From a virus: a stretch of 54,326 nucleotides of DNA. How positions within the stretch are numbered: position 1 is the first letter of the stretch; every line of letters starts with the position of its first letter. The notes under the pieces are model-generated. The model saw only the letters and a program-made list of their open reading frames with translations. It made no database searches and had not been told where the DNA came from. Below are positions 36,945 to 45,598 of this stretch, one piece after another. The DNA lies in the IMG/VR virus record IMGVR_UViG_3300042876_000481, positions 1 through 54,326 of that record. One strand, 5' to 3'. The translations under genes were made by a program, and so were the position numbers.

Positions 36945-39842
36945 TTACCCCTCGATCGTGATGTTGTCGCCGTCCTCGGTCACGAGGCGGTCGCCGCTTT
37001 CGGCCAGGATGGTCGGATTGCCGTTCAGCGAGTTGAACACGTAGGCGTGCTTCTGATGGCTGACCAGGCCGCCGCGCTCGCTTTCGAGCTCGAGGCGCAA
37101 GGTCAGGTTGCCCGGGATCAGCGCCGCAGCGAATGTGTGCGTGAGCCCCGCGAGGCCCGTGGCCTGCGAGATCAGCGTGTTCGTCACGTTGTTGTAGATC
37201 CGGATGTTGTACGTCGTGCCGGCCTCGGGTCCGATGCTGGCAAATTCGGTGTCGACCAGGTCGTCCTGCTGCAGCACGCGATCGCGGTGCACCCAGGTGG
37301 CGACGACGTCGCCGGTGGTGTCGGGCGGGTAGGCGAAGGTGTTGATGCGCAGCTTGCCCGGCGGATACGGCCGGTGCTGGCGCTGGGTCATGGTCACCGA
37401 CTCGACGTTGGCCAGCGTGCCGTCTAGCACGCCGCCGCCGCCCACCGTGACGAAGCGGCCGTCGACCGTCTCGCTGGGGGCGTACTTGTTCGAGTCCTGG
37501 CCTTCCCAGTCGTCCATCGCAAAGAACGCCGCGCCGGCCGAGTGCGCCTGGGGCACCGTGTCCGCGCAGCCGCGCTTGATGCCGATCACGCGCGTGGTGC
37601 CGTCGACCGATGTCACCTCGACGATCTCGGTCCCAATCAGCGCCCCGCTGCCGACCGAAAGCGAGCCCAGTTCGCGGGCCGTGGCTGCGGTCAGGGTGAT
37701 GGAGGTGGCCGTGTGGCTGATGCCGGCCTGCAGCAGGCCGTATGGCGCGAAGGCCGCGTCTGTCTCGCGGTCCTCGTATTCGGCGCTGCCGGTGCGGGTC
37801 TGGAAGTTGAAGCCGGCCGGCAGGCCGTCGTCCGGCCTGGCCGCGAAGCCGACGGCGTAGCAGTCCGTGGCCGCCAGCACCGCGCGCTCGGCTTCGGTGC
37901 TGTTCCGGTAGATCGTCCGGTACGGCGCTTCGATCAGCGCCTGGTCGATGGTCGGCTGCGGCGCGGTCGACGGTTCCTCCCAGCCGTCGCCTGGCACCGC
38001 CACGTAGGTCTGTGCCGGCAGGCCGAAGACGTCCTCTAGCGCCTCGACGGTGATCGCGCCCTCGGTCAGCGTGCCGTAATCGACGCGGCCGACGCGCATG
38101 GGCAGATCGACCAGGCCGAGCTTGGCCCACGATAGCCGGATAACGTCGCCGGGCAGCAGGCTGTAGGCGTCGCGGTTCGTCCTGAACCGGACCTTTGCCA
38201 GGTTGCCGGTTGAGGCCTGCAGATCGCGCTGCGCCACGCGCGCGGCGAGGTTTTGGTTCGGCAGTCCTGGGTAGCTGGTCGTCTTGCTGACTACGCCGCC
38301 TTGCGAGTTGATGCTGGCCAGGTTTTGCACCGTGACCGCGGCGTCTTTGTTGCTGTTCGGGTCTTTGTACTTGACCGTGATTTCGTTGATCGATTCGCTC
38401 GGCGCGCTGCGCTGGAATGAATCGAGGGCGAGGATGTTGTCCTCATTGAAGTGCGGCAAGGCCGGGACGCTGTACCCGCCGCGGATCAGCTTGAGCACAA
38501 ACAGGCCGGTGCGCCGGTCGGTCGCCACCACCGCGCCGATGTGATTGCAGACGATCTGCACGAAGTCCTCGATCGAGGTCTGTCGTGTCCACTGCATGCA
38601 AAGGCCGAAATTCTCGGCAAAGAGCGTGTCAGCTGCCGCCGTGAAGCTGGCCGTGTCGATCGAGGCGGTCGGGTAGCCCATGCCCCACTCGGGATCGGTG
38701 AGGCACTGGTAGATGATGTGCGCCGGATTCATGCCGGCCAGCACCGGGCTGCCGGTGATCGTCACGTTGTCGTACTCGGCAACGAAGGGCGCCGGGTCGC
38801 CGTCGCGCTGGAAGACGATCTTGTTGATCGGTACCGGGTTTTGACCGGACCAAAACGCGAGCCCGAATAGCTCGTTCGTCGATTCGGTGTAAACGCGGCA
38901 GATCGCGCCTTGCGTGGTGCCTGGCCCGATCGGGTCTTGCCCGAATGTAATTTCTACCCGGTACCACGTGTTGTTTGCAATTTGATTGCTGCTGCCAGCC
39001 ACGTAGCCGATGCGGTTTAGTTGACCGACGAATGAGGTGCCGGCCCCGAAGAAGGCCTCGATCCTCGGGAAAAACATGTAGTAGAGGCCGGTGTCGATCG
39101 CTTCGAAGCAGATCCGCAGCGCGTCGCCGTAGGTGCCTGCGCCGGTGAGGCGCACCCGGAAAGTGATGAGGCTCGGGATGATCGGCTGCGGCAGCGTGCG
39201 CCGCATCGCGGTCTGAGGATTCGCGCCGCCTAAAAAGCTAGTTATGTAGTCGCCGGTGCTGTAGATGATGCCGGCCACGCCGCCGGCATCGAGCGCGTAG
39301 GGCGCGATCGTGTTGCAGTTGTCGCTGAAGTTGATGGACGACGCGTTGCCGACCTGGATCGTCGCCTTCGTCGGGTGAAACACCGCCGTGCGCCAACCTT
39401 GCAGGATCCGGCGCACGCGGAACGCCCACGGCTTGATGTACGGGTTGTTGCAGCCAACGTAGCCGCCGCTCTGCTGGTACCAGCGCCGGAAGGAGAACGG
39501 CAGGCCTGGCACGAGCGTTTCGTCCAGGCCGCGGAACACTGCAGTAAGCAGGCCGCGGTATCCCGGCTGCTGTCCGCCCTGGCGCGCCGCGAGGTAGGCG
39601 TTCGCGCCCTGGGTGGCCTCGCCCATCATCACGTCCAGCGTGCCGAAGATGCCGCCTTCGCGGTCCTCGCCGCCGAATATGTCCGTCGACGCACTGAGCG
39701 CGACTGCGGTGCTCGTCGTGATGTTGCCTTGCCAGATCACGCGGTCGCCGACCTTGATCGATAGCACAGTGTCGACCGGGCCGTAAGCGAGGCCGAAATG
39801 CAGGCCCATGAAGTAGCGGTAGCCGACGGTGACCTTGCTCAT
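36945..39842 (-). CDS. Tail tip hub protein with inserted lectin-like domain (965 aa)
   Basis: 965 residues, the central tail-tip protein of the GpJ/GTA type. The N-terminus (VTVGYRYFMGLHFGLAYGPV, QQPGYRGLLTAVFRG) and the region after 371 (MNPAHIIYQCLTDPEWGMGY, SIEDFVQIVCNHIGAVVATD, PGDVIRLSWAKLGL) match the hub family. Residues about 157-370 do not: they read as a separate beta sandwich (NNTWYRVEITFGQD, EYDNVTITGS) inserted just before the conserved MNPAH block. It would form the base of the tail tip and may add carbohydrate binding. Start overlaps the previous gene by 4 nt; DUF2163 and small tip genes precede it. Confidence 0.85.
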   Translation of the reverse strand: MSKVTVGYRYFMGLHFGLAYGPVDTVLSIKVGDRVIWQGNITTSTAVALSASTDIFGGEDREGGIFGTLDVMMGEATQGANAYLAARQGGQQPGYRGLLTAVFRGLDETLVPGLPFSFRRWYQQSGGYVGCNNPYIKPWAFRVRRILQGWRTAVFHPTKATIQVGNASSINFSDNCNTIAPYALDAGGVAGIIYSTGDYITSFLGGANPQTAMRRTLPQPIIPSLITFRVRLTGAGTYGDALRICFEAIDTGLYYMFFPRIEAFFGAGTSFVGQLNRIGYVAGSSNQIANNTWYRVEITFGQDPIGPGTTQGAICRVYTESTNELFGLAFWSGQNPVPINKIVFQRDGDPAPFVAEYDNVTITGSPVLAGMNPAHIIYQCLTDPEWGMGYPTASIDTASFTAAADTLFAENFGLCMQWTRQTSIEDFVQIVCNHIGAVVATDRRTGLFVLKLIRGGYSVPALPHFNEDNILALDSFQRSAPSESINEITVKYKDPNSNKDAAVTVQNLASINSQGGVVSKTTSYPGLPNQNLAARVAQRDLQASTGNLAKVRFRTNRDAYSLLPGDVIRLSWAKLGLVDLPMRVGRVDYGTLTEGAITVEALEDVFGLPAQTYVAVPGDGWEEPSTAPQPTIDQALIEAPYRTIYRNSTEAERAVLAATDCYAVGFAARPDDGLPAGFNFQTRTGSAEYEDRETDAAFAPYGLLQAGISHTATSITLTAATARELGSLSVGSGALIGTEIVEVTSVDGTTRVIGIKRGCADTVPQAHSAGAAFFAMDDWEGQDSNKYAPSETVDGRFVTVGGGGVLDGTLANVESVTMTQRQHRPYPPGKLRINTFAYPPDTTGDVVATWVHRDRVLQQDDLVDTEFASIGPEAGTTYNIRIYNNVTNTLISQATGLAGLTHTFAAALIPGNLTLRLELESERGGLVSHQKHAYVFNSLNGNPTILAESGDRLVTEDGDNITIEG

Positions 39843-40039
39843 TGCGCTGCTCCGTTGCGCGCGCGCTCAACCACGCGCAGCGCGAAGCCATCGCCGGTCG
39901 CCTCGAGCGTTGACGCTGGCAGGCCGTCGCGGACGAAGGCCGCCCAATCGAGCCCGTGCCTGGTGAACCACGCGCGCGCGCCCGTCATGCAGTGGCCGCA
40001 TGCACGAATGTCCGCCGGTCGGACGATGACGTCGGCCAC
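39839..40039 (-). CDS. Small tail-tip protein (66 aa, GTG start)
   Basis: GTG at 40039 overlaps the upstream TAG (TAGTG); no ATG exists near the start of the conserved part. The 66-residue product (RPADIRACGHCMTGARAWF, RHGLDWAAFVRDGLPASTLE) belongs to a small family lying between BR0599-type and hub genes in many siphophages. Contains two Cys spaced by two. Likely a tip assembly factor; exact role unknown. Confidence 0.75.
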   Translation of the reverse strand: MADVIVRPADIRACGHCMTGARAWFTRHGLDWAAFVRDGLPASTLEATGDGFALRVVERARNGAAQ

Positions 40040-40275
40040 TACTTGCCCCCGCCGCTGCGCCGGATCGGCGTGGTGGATAGGTCGCCGTACCACAGGACGT
40101 TCGATCCCGTGATCCATACCTCGCCGAAAACGACCGGCACCGGCCGGCCCTCCTCGGCGGTCGGCACGGTGAAGTCCTCCAGTGCCGGGGGCGGCTGGGT
40201 CGGCGGCTTCGGCGCGAGCGCGTAGGAGATAACCGCCGCGACGACGAGGACAACTAGGGCTGTGAACGGATCCAT
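40039..40275 (-). CDS. Small tail-tip protein with N-terminal hydrophobic segment (78 aa)
   Basis: 78 residues. A hydrophobic helix (TALVVLVVAAVISYALA, 4-20) precedes a Pro-rich linker and a conserved EGRPVPVVFGEVWITGSNVL stretch with WYGDLSTTPIR. Such proteins lie just before the hub gene in Mu-like and GTA-like tail modules. The EGRPVPVVFG motif also occurs at the N-terminus of larger tip proteins, so it may pack against the hub. Confidence 0.75.
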   Translation of the reverse strand: MDPFTALVVLVVAAVISYALAPKPPTQPPPALEDFTVPTAEEGRPVPVVFGEVWITGSNVLWYGDLSTTPIRRSGGGK

Positions 40276-40281
40276 GGCGCC

Positions 40282-41103
40282 TCAATAAAGCGGGTCACCG
40301 CCGAAGGGGTTCTTCGACGGAATGTAAGGCGTCCCGCCGTAGTTGAGGATGTTAAGGAATCGGGTGCACCCGCCGTCGCCGGTGGTGCGATCGCATCCCG
40401 GGTAGGCGATCACCGACTGCCCGATCGTGAGACCCGGGATCGCTCGCTCGAGCGTGAGCGTGGTGCCCGTGTGGCCGGTCACCCAGCGGCGATCGATCAG
40501 GCCGTCCGGGTTCGTCCACTCGATAAAGCCGCCGGTGAAGTAGCCGCTCGGGTGCGCGCCGTAGGCCGCGGCCGTGATCGTGAGCCCGCTCACTGCCGTG
40601 AGCGTGCCGGCCACGTCCCAGTCCGCCTTGTTGACCTTGCACTCGCTGCCGTACAAAACGTGCGGGCAGAGCTTCTGCCAGGCGCGTCGAAGGCCGGAGC
40701 GGCGCATCGAGGTAAAGACGGACTCGCAGAAGACGTCAGCAACCGCGCCGCCGAATTCGACGCTCAGGATCCGGCCCTGCCAAACGACCACGTACTCGGC
40801 GTCGACGTCCGTGTCGTGTCGCTGCCAAATGTTGATGAGCACCGGATCGCTCGGCGAGCCTGCCCGGTAGCCGTCGACCACCTCGAGGTCGCGCGGGCAG
40901 CTGATCCGCAGGCCTGCGCGCGCGATCTCCTGGCTCACCTCGACCGCGCCGCGCGTGATCGGGGTCATCGTGTAGGTGTTGCCGCTCCACACGATGTCGC
41001 GGTCGGCCGCGGCGTATCGCCACCGCTTCGTGCCGCGGACGAACTCGAACAGTTCGATCGGCGCGCCCTGGTCGGCGCTCCGCTCTCGTGCGTCAAAGGT
41101 CAT
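40282..41103 (-). CDS. DUF2163/BR0599 tail-tip hub component with four cysteines
   Basis: 273 residues. N-terminal DUF2163 part (ELFEFVRGTKRWRYAAADRD, YTMTPITRGAVEVSQEIARA) and C-terminal BR0599 part ending GGTPYIPSKNPFGG. Cysteines in LCPHVLYGSEC and PGCDRTTGDGGC form four likely ligands; in the related gene-transfer-agent tail a hub protein of this type holds an iron-sulfur cluster. Expected at the tail tip. Overlaps the preceding gene by 11 nt. Confidence 0.85.
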   Translation of the reverse strand: MTFDARERSADQGAPIELFEFVRGTKRWRYAAADRDIVWSGNTYTMTPITRGAVEVSQEIARAGLRISCPRDLEVVDGYRAGSPSDPVLINIWQRHDTDVDAEYVVVWQGRILSVEFGGAVADVFCESVFTSMRRSGLRRAWQKLCPHVLYGSECKVNKADWDVAGTLTAVSGLTITAAAYGAHPSGYFTGGFIEWTNPDGLIDRRWVTGHTGTTLTLERAIPGLTIGQSVIAYPGCDRTTGDGGCTRFLNILNYGGTPYIPSKNPFGGDPLY

Positions 41104-42274
41104 GGCGGAAACTCACGAAGGTGGAGGTCGCCTCGACCGCCTGGCCGGTCCAGTGCACGATCTCGGTCCCGTCGCCGGCCTGGCGCATCAGCTGCATGAA
41201 AGAGACGCGCACGACGTCCGCCGCGGCGATCGCCGAGGGCGCTACTGGCGTGACCGTCAGGCGCTCAAGCGCGCCGCTCAGTTGCGTTGACGCCGTGATC
41301 TTGCGGTACAGCACCGTGCCGTCGCGCAGGTAGATCGCGATGTGGTTCCGGCCCGGCTGCTGCGCGAGGAAGGCGTTGTACCCGTTGTTGACGATGTCGA
41401 TCGTGGCCGCGCCGTTCGCAATGTTGGCCGCCACCGTCAGGTCATCGGTCCACGTCGGCATCCAAACCGCGCCATAGCGGCCCGCTAAGTAATAAAACAG
41501 GCCGCGCAGGGCCAGCGCATCGATCTCCTCGGTCGCCATCCACCCGTGCGTCTGTTCGAACAGCGCGAGCCCGCCCTCGTCATCGAGGTAGGTCGGTCCG
41601 ATGCCGCCGTCGAACTCCTCGGTCTTGCGGCTGATCCCGAGGGTGATCTCGTTCCCGACCAGCGGCCGTTGGGTAAAGACCGGGTAGCCGAGGTAGGTAG
41701 TGGCCGGCGGGGTGGCCGCCCAGTTGGCTGCTTCTTTCGCCGTGAACCGCGCCCGCAGGTAGCCCGTGGTGCCATCGAACCGGTTGATCGGGATGGCTTG
41801 CTCGAGCGTGGCCGTTGTCGCCGGGTAGAGCCTGGCGCTGGCCGCCCAGGCGGACGTTGTCGGGTCCGCGAGGTCGATCGAGGTCGGGTTGACGGCCGTC
41901 ACCTCGACCACCTCGCTGCGCCCGTCGTCCGCCTGCAGCATGGCCAGGCGCCCGGCCTGCAGTTCGCTGTTCGTGGTGTCGACCGGGATGGAGGTCACGC
42001 CAAGGCTCAGGTCGGCGCTCGGGTGGCGCGCGTCCCAGTACAGCGGAACCGCCCAGGTGCGCGCCTGCCAGCCGGCCACGTGCGTTTCGAGCAGCTTGCG
42101 GTCGCGCTCGGTCACCAGCACGTCGAATTCGATCTGTCGCCTGGCGCCGTTGCGCAGCTTGCGGCGCTGCTCCCTGGCGTTGAAGCTGCGCAGGACGTCC
42201 GTGCGGAACTCCAGGCGTTCGAGGATGCCTCGCGCCCAGTCCGGGTGCCAACGCCACGGGGTGCCGGTGAACAT
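41093..42274 (-). CDS. Distal tail-like structural protein (393 aa)
   Basis: 393 residues, beta-rich with WRWHPDWARGILERLEFRTD at the start, ERDRKLLETHVAGWQARTWA, and a C-terminal FVSFRHDL. A protein of this size and start between tape measure and DUF2163 genes is standard in this tail type and fits a distal tail or first tip protein. Exact name uncertain; structural role strong from context. Confidence 0.75.
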   Translation of the reverse strand: MFTGTPWRWHPDWARGILERLEFRTDVLRSFNAREQRRKLRNGARRQIEFDVLVTERDRKLLETHVAGWQARTWAVPLYWDARHPSADLSLGVTSIPVDTTNSELQAGRLAMLQADDGRSEVVEVTAVNPTSIDLADPTTSAWAASARLYPATTATLEQAIPINRFDGTTGYLRARFTAKEAANWAATPPATTYLGYPVFTQRPLVGNEITLGISRKTEEFDGGIGPTYLDDEGGLALFEQTHGWMATEEIDALALRGLFYYLAGRYGAVWMPTWTDDLTVAANIANGAATIDIVNNGYNAFLAQQPGRNHIAIYLRDGTVLYRKITASTQLSGALERLTVTPVAPSAIAAADVVRVSFMQLMRQAGDGTEIVHWTGQAVEATSTFVSFRHDL

Positions 42275-42277
42275 CGC

Positions 42278-44992
42278 CTACGCCAGCGAGCTCTTGATCT
42301 GGCCGCGGTTGCGGGTGATCACGTTGACGATGGTCCGCTCGCCGCTCGGCGTGCTCAGGTAGTCGCTCACGAGGTTCGGGTCGATCGCGTTGACGATGCG
42401 GGTCGATCCGCCGCCGTTGGCCTGGTTCCGCGGGTCATCGCGCGAGAGCACCTCCTCGCCCTTTTGCAGGACGGCCGGCACCTCGTCGGACTTCAGGCCC
42501 ACCATGCCGCCGCTGTGGAAGCGGGGCGCGCCCGCAAACAGCCACGCCGGCGCGGTGATGCGCTGGCCGGTGCCGGCCATGCCGCCCGAATGCTGCCGGG
42601 TGGCGCTCAGGCCCGCCGAGGCGGCCCGTCCAAGGCCGGGGTAGATCGCGTCCAGGGTCTGGAGCACCAGGAAGGTCGCCAAGGCGCGCGCGGCCAGCTG
42701 CGCCATCGAGCGCGCGAAGCTGGACACGAAGTCTTTGATCTTGTCGCTCGCGCTGGTCGAATTGTCGCCCAGCGACATAAACAGGTTTTCCAGGCTGCTC
42801 ACCGCGCTGTCCGCGACGGTGGCGGCAAGGCTTGCCCGCATCTGATCGAGGGACGCAATGAGGTTGGAAATGGCGAGGTCGGTGCCTTCGAGCCCGTCGC
42901 GCTTGATGCCAGCCAGGGCCGCGCGCAGGTTTTCCGCGCCGCGCAGGATCTCGGGGTCGTTCGTCCTGGTCGCCAGTTCGGACAGCTGGGTGTTCAGCCG
43001 GCCGAGTTCCTCGGCGGCCTGCTGCCGGGCCTCACGCTGGCCGGAGGCGGCCGCATCGGCGCTGATCCCGCCCGTCGATCGCTGGTCGGCCAGACTCTGC
43101 AGGCGGCTCTGCAGGCGCTGCTGCACCTCGGCGGCCTGGCGCTCGATCTCCTGAAACCGCGCGCGCGCGGACTGGGTGCTGATCAGGCCGTCGATCAGGG
43201 CCACGCCGGCGGTATTGCCCTCGGTCACCAGGCGCTGCCGGAAGTCCCGGTACTGCTGCTGCAGGCGCAGCTGCGCGGCGCGCTCCAGCTGGCCCTGCTG
43301 TTCCAGGCGTTCGACCTCCAGCTGCAGCAGCTGGTCATTGATGGCCTGCTGTTCGCGCAGCCGGTCGCGTTCGGCCTGGCCGACGACCGAGCCGCGCTCG
43401 CGCTGCAGGATCTCGATTCGGGTGGCGGCCTTGTTCGCGTCGTCTTGCTTGCGCGCCTTCTGAGCCTCGGCGAGCTTGCGGCGCTCGGCGGCAATCTCGG
43501 CGTCGATCGCCTGGGTCTGTAGCGCGGTGCGGCGCTCGAGGTAATCGGCCAGCGAGATCCGGGCGGCCTGGTAGAGCGCTTCGATCTCCCGGATCCCGCG
43601 CTCGGTTGCGTCCTTTGTGACCGCGAGGCTGTCCAGCACCGGGCGAATGTCGCGCACGTTGCGCGGGCCGGCCTGGTTACTGCCCTCGCGCCGGCCGCGC
43701 TCGCGCGCCGCGATCGCTTCGTTGCGAGCCTGTTCGGCCTCGCGCTTGGCTTGCCGGTTTTCGTCCAGCGCGTCCTGAATCTGCCCGCGGGCGGCCTCTG
43801 CCGAGGCATTAATGGCCCGGTCCCGGCGCGCCAGCGCGGCATCGATCGTGTCGTCCGTGAAGATCGCCAGGAAGGCGTCTTTCAGGAACCGGGCTTGTTC
43901 GACGTAGTAGTCGATCAGGAAGGCAAACGAGGTAACCGCCACCTGGATTGCGGTCCTGATGTTGCGCGGGAGGTCGCGGATCGCTTCGAACAGGAACCCG
44001 AAAACGTCCGTCCCGCTGCCCAGGAAGTTGCGCGTCGCCTGCCGGACGATGTCGATCGCGCGGGTGGCGTCCGCGATGATGTCGCTGAAGGCCGAGCCCC
44101 AGGCGCGCCCGAACTCCACGATCGAGCCGATGAATTCATCGCTGCTGAGGGTGCTGGCGAGGCTGTCCAGGATGCCGGCAAGGCCGCGCGTGCCTGCGCT
44201 TGCCTGGTCGAAAGCGCCCACCAGCTGGGTGCCCGCGTTGCGCAGGCGCGTGAAGGCCTGGCCAACGGTCAGGGGCAGCTGTTCGAAGTTGGCCCGCACC
44301 TCGTCGCGCTGCGACTTCAGGGCGTTGATCACCGCCTCGCCGGTGATCTTGCCCTCCTCGCCGTACTTGCGCAGTTCGCCGCGGGTGATGCCCATGCCCT
44401 TGGCGATGGCGTCCGCCAGCGCCGGGGTCTGTTCGAGGACCGAGTTCAGTTCCTCGCCGCGCAGCGTGCCGCTGCCCAGGCCCTGGCCCAACTGCACGAG
44501 GGCCGCGTTCGCCGCCTGCGCGCTCGCGCCGGAAAGCTGCACCGCCTGGTTGATCGTCTCGACCACCTGCAGCAGCGTCTCCTGGCCGACGCCGGCATCC
44601 TTGGTCGACTGCGCGATGCGGGTGTAAAGGTCGACCGTCTCGCCCAGGCTGCTGCGCGTGCGCTGCGCGAGGTCGAACAGGGCCACCTGCGCCCGGTTGA
44701 ACTCCTCCTGTGATCGCGTGACGAGCCGCAGGCGGGCGTTCAGGGTGTTGATCTCGTCGGCCACCCGGACCAGCTGCACGACGCTGGCGAAGGCGGCGAA
44801 GCCGCCGACGAGGTTGCGCACGGAGCGCAGCGCGCCCTGTAGGCCTTCGTTCAGGCGGTTGATGCCCTGCGCGCTGCCGGCCTGGTTCGCGGCCTGGCCG
44901 ACGCCTCGCAGCTGTGCTTGCAGGCCTGCGAGCGCCGCCTTGACCTCGGTCAGTTCGGCGCTGATGCGGATGCTTAGGTCAGGCGTCGCCAT
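42278..44992 (-). CDS. Tail tape measure protein (904 aa)
   Basis: 904 residues, helical and Gln/Ala-rich, with the tape-measure N-terminal domain (LARRTRSS-like block FDLAQRTRSSLGETVDLYTR, about 107-126; GEELNSVLEQTPALADAIAK). Hydrophobic segments lie in the middle (about 340-380), and a coiled coil spans about 450-700. It sets tail length: 904 residues would fit a tail of roughly 130-140 nm at the usual 1.5 angstrom per residue. Its start overlaps the end of the chaperone frameshift extension by 14 nt. Confidence 0.95.
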   Translation of the reverse strand: MATPDLSIRISAELTEVKAALAGLQAQLRGVGQAANQAGSAQGINRLNEGLQGALRSVRNLVGGFAAFASVVQLVRVADEINTLNARLRLVTRSQEEFNRAQVALFDLAQRTRSSLGETVDLYTRIAQSTKDAGVGQETLLQVVETINQAVQLSGASAQAANAALVQLGQGLGSGTLRGEELNSVLEQTPALADAIAKGMGITRGELRKYGEEGKITGEAVINALKSQRDEVRANFEQLPLTVGQAFTRLRNAGTQLVGAFDQASAGTRGLAGILDSLASTLSSDEFIGSIVEFGRAWGSAFSDIIADATRAIDIVRQATRNFLGSGTDVFGFLFEAIRDLPRNIRTAIQVAVTSFAFLIDYYVEQARFLKDAFLAIFTDDTIDAALARRDRAINASAEAARGQIQDALDENRQAKREAEQARNEAIAARERGRREGSNQAGPRNVRDIRPVLDSLAVTKDATERGIREIEALYQAARISLADYLERRTALQTQAIDAEIAAERRKLAEAQKARKQDDANKAATRIEILQRERGSVVGQAERDRLREQQAINDQLLQLEVERLEQQGQLERAAQLRLQQQYRDFRQRLVTEGNTAGVALIDGLISTQSARARFQEIERQAAEVQQRLQSRLQSLADQRSTGGISADAAASGQREARQQAAEELGRLNTQLSELATRTNDPEILRGAENLRAALAGIKRDGLEGTDLAISNLIASLDQMRASLAATVADSAVSSLENLFMSLGDNSTSASDKIKDFVSSFARSMAQLAARALATFLVLQTLDAIYPGLGRAASAGLSATRQHSGGMAGTGQRITAPAWLFAGAPRFHSGGMVGLKSDEVPAVLQKGEEVLSRDDPRNQANGGGSTRIVNAIDPNLVSDYLSTPSGERTIVNVITRNRGQIKSSLA

Positions 44993-45257
44993 GGTTTGTC
45001 AGGCCCTTGATGTATTTCTTCCACACCTTGCCTTCGGCCTGCGCCATCCGCATCGCGATCGCGTCGCCGAATCTCACCGCGCGCTGGTGTCGCTCAATCG
45101 CGCCCATGAAGGCGCGCACCTGCGCCAGCGTGTACTGCTCAATGTCGGGCAGCCGGTGCCCGTGCCCGATCAGGGCTTGGATGGTGTCTGTCCACCCCCA
45201 CGGCTCGCCGCGGCCTCGCCCATTGCCTGCCGCAGAGCCGGCTGCAGGCGGCGGGCG
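44979..45257 (-). CDS. Tail chaperone -1 frameshift extension (lambda T-like)
   Basis: After slippage at 45257 the -1 frame stays open for 92 codons to TGA 44981-44979, giving a 205-residue fusion. The extension starts with a Pro/Gly-rich linker (RPPPAAGSAAGNGRGRGEP) and continues PWGWTDTIQALIGHGHRLPD, IEQYTLAQVRAFMGAIERHQ, and ends KVWKKYIKGLTNHGDA. A Pro linker then a conserved helical domain is the usual GT layout. There is no start codon with a Shine-Dalgarno, supporting expression by frameshift. It fills the otherwise empty 177 bases before the tape measure gene. Confidence 0.82.
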   Translation of the reverse strand, partial: RPPPAAGSAAGNGRGRGEPWGWTDTIQALIGHGHRLPDIEQYTLAQVRAFMGAIERHQRAVRFGDAIAMRMAQAEGKVWKKYIKGLTNHGDA

Positions 45258-45595
45258 AAAAAATCGGCGTTCACCTTCACGACCGGCAGCAGCAGCTGCA
45301 AGAACTCCATCGGGTCCAGGCTTTCAATCTCGCCGCGCTTGACGCGCAGCGCGATCGCGGCCGCTTCGATCAGGCCGTCGCCGTGCTCGGTGATGAGATC
45401 CAGCAGCGTGGCCATCAGGTCGCCCTGTTCGCCCTGCGCCCCGTCGAGAAGCGGCGCGATCGCGCCGGCCATCGGCCGGATGTGCCGGGTAAAGGCGGGC
45501 AGCTGGCCGATCGTGAGCGGCCGAACCACGAAGGTCCGGCCGCCCACCTCGACTTGCTGCTCCGGCTTTTCGATCGCGTCGAATTCGCCGGGCAT
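45170..45595 (-). CDS. Tail assembly chaperone, short form (lambda G-like)
   Basis: 141 residues (GRTFVVRPLTIGQLPAFTRH, MEFLQLLLPVVKVNADFF). It lies between tail tube and tape measure genes, the place of lambda G. Residues 111-113 (Asp-Phe-Phe) span the heptamer T TTT TTC (45263-45257 on the minus strand), a classic -1 slippery site. The short form would hold the tape measure during tail assembly; a fraction of ribosomes should shift to make the longer form. Confidence 0.85.
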   Translation of the reverse strand: MPGEFDAIEKPEQQVEVGGRTFVVRPLTIGQLPAFTRHIRPMAGAIAPLLDGAQGEQGDLMATLLDLITEHGDGLIEAAAIALRVKRGEIESLDPMEFLQLLLPVVKVNADFFARRLQPALRQAMGEAAASRGGGQTPSKP

Positions 45596-45598
45596 CGG

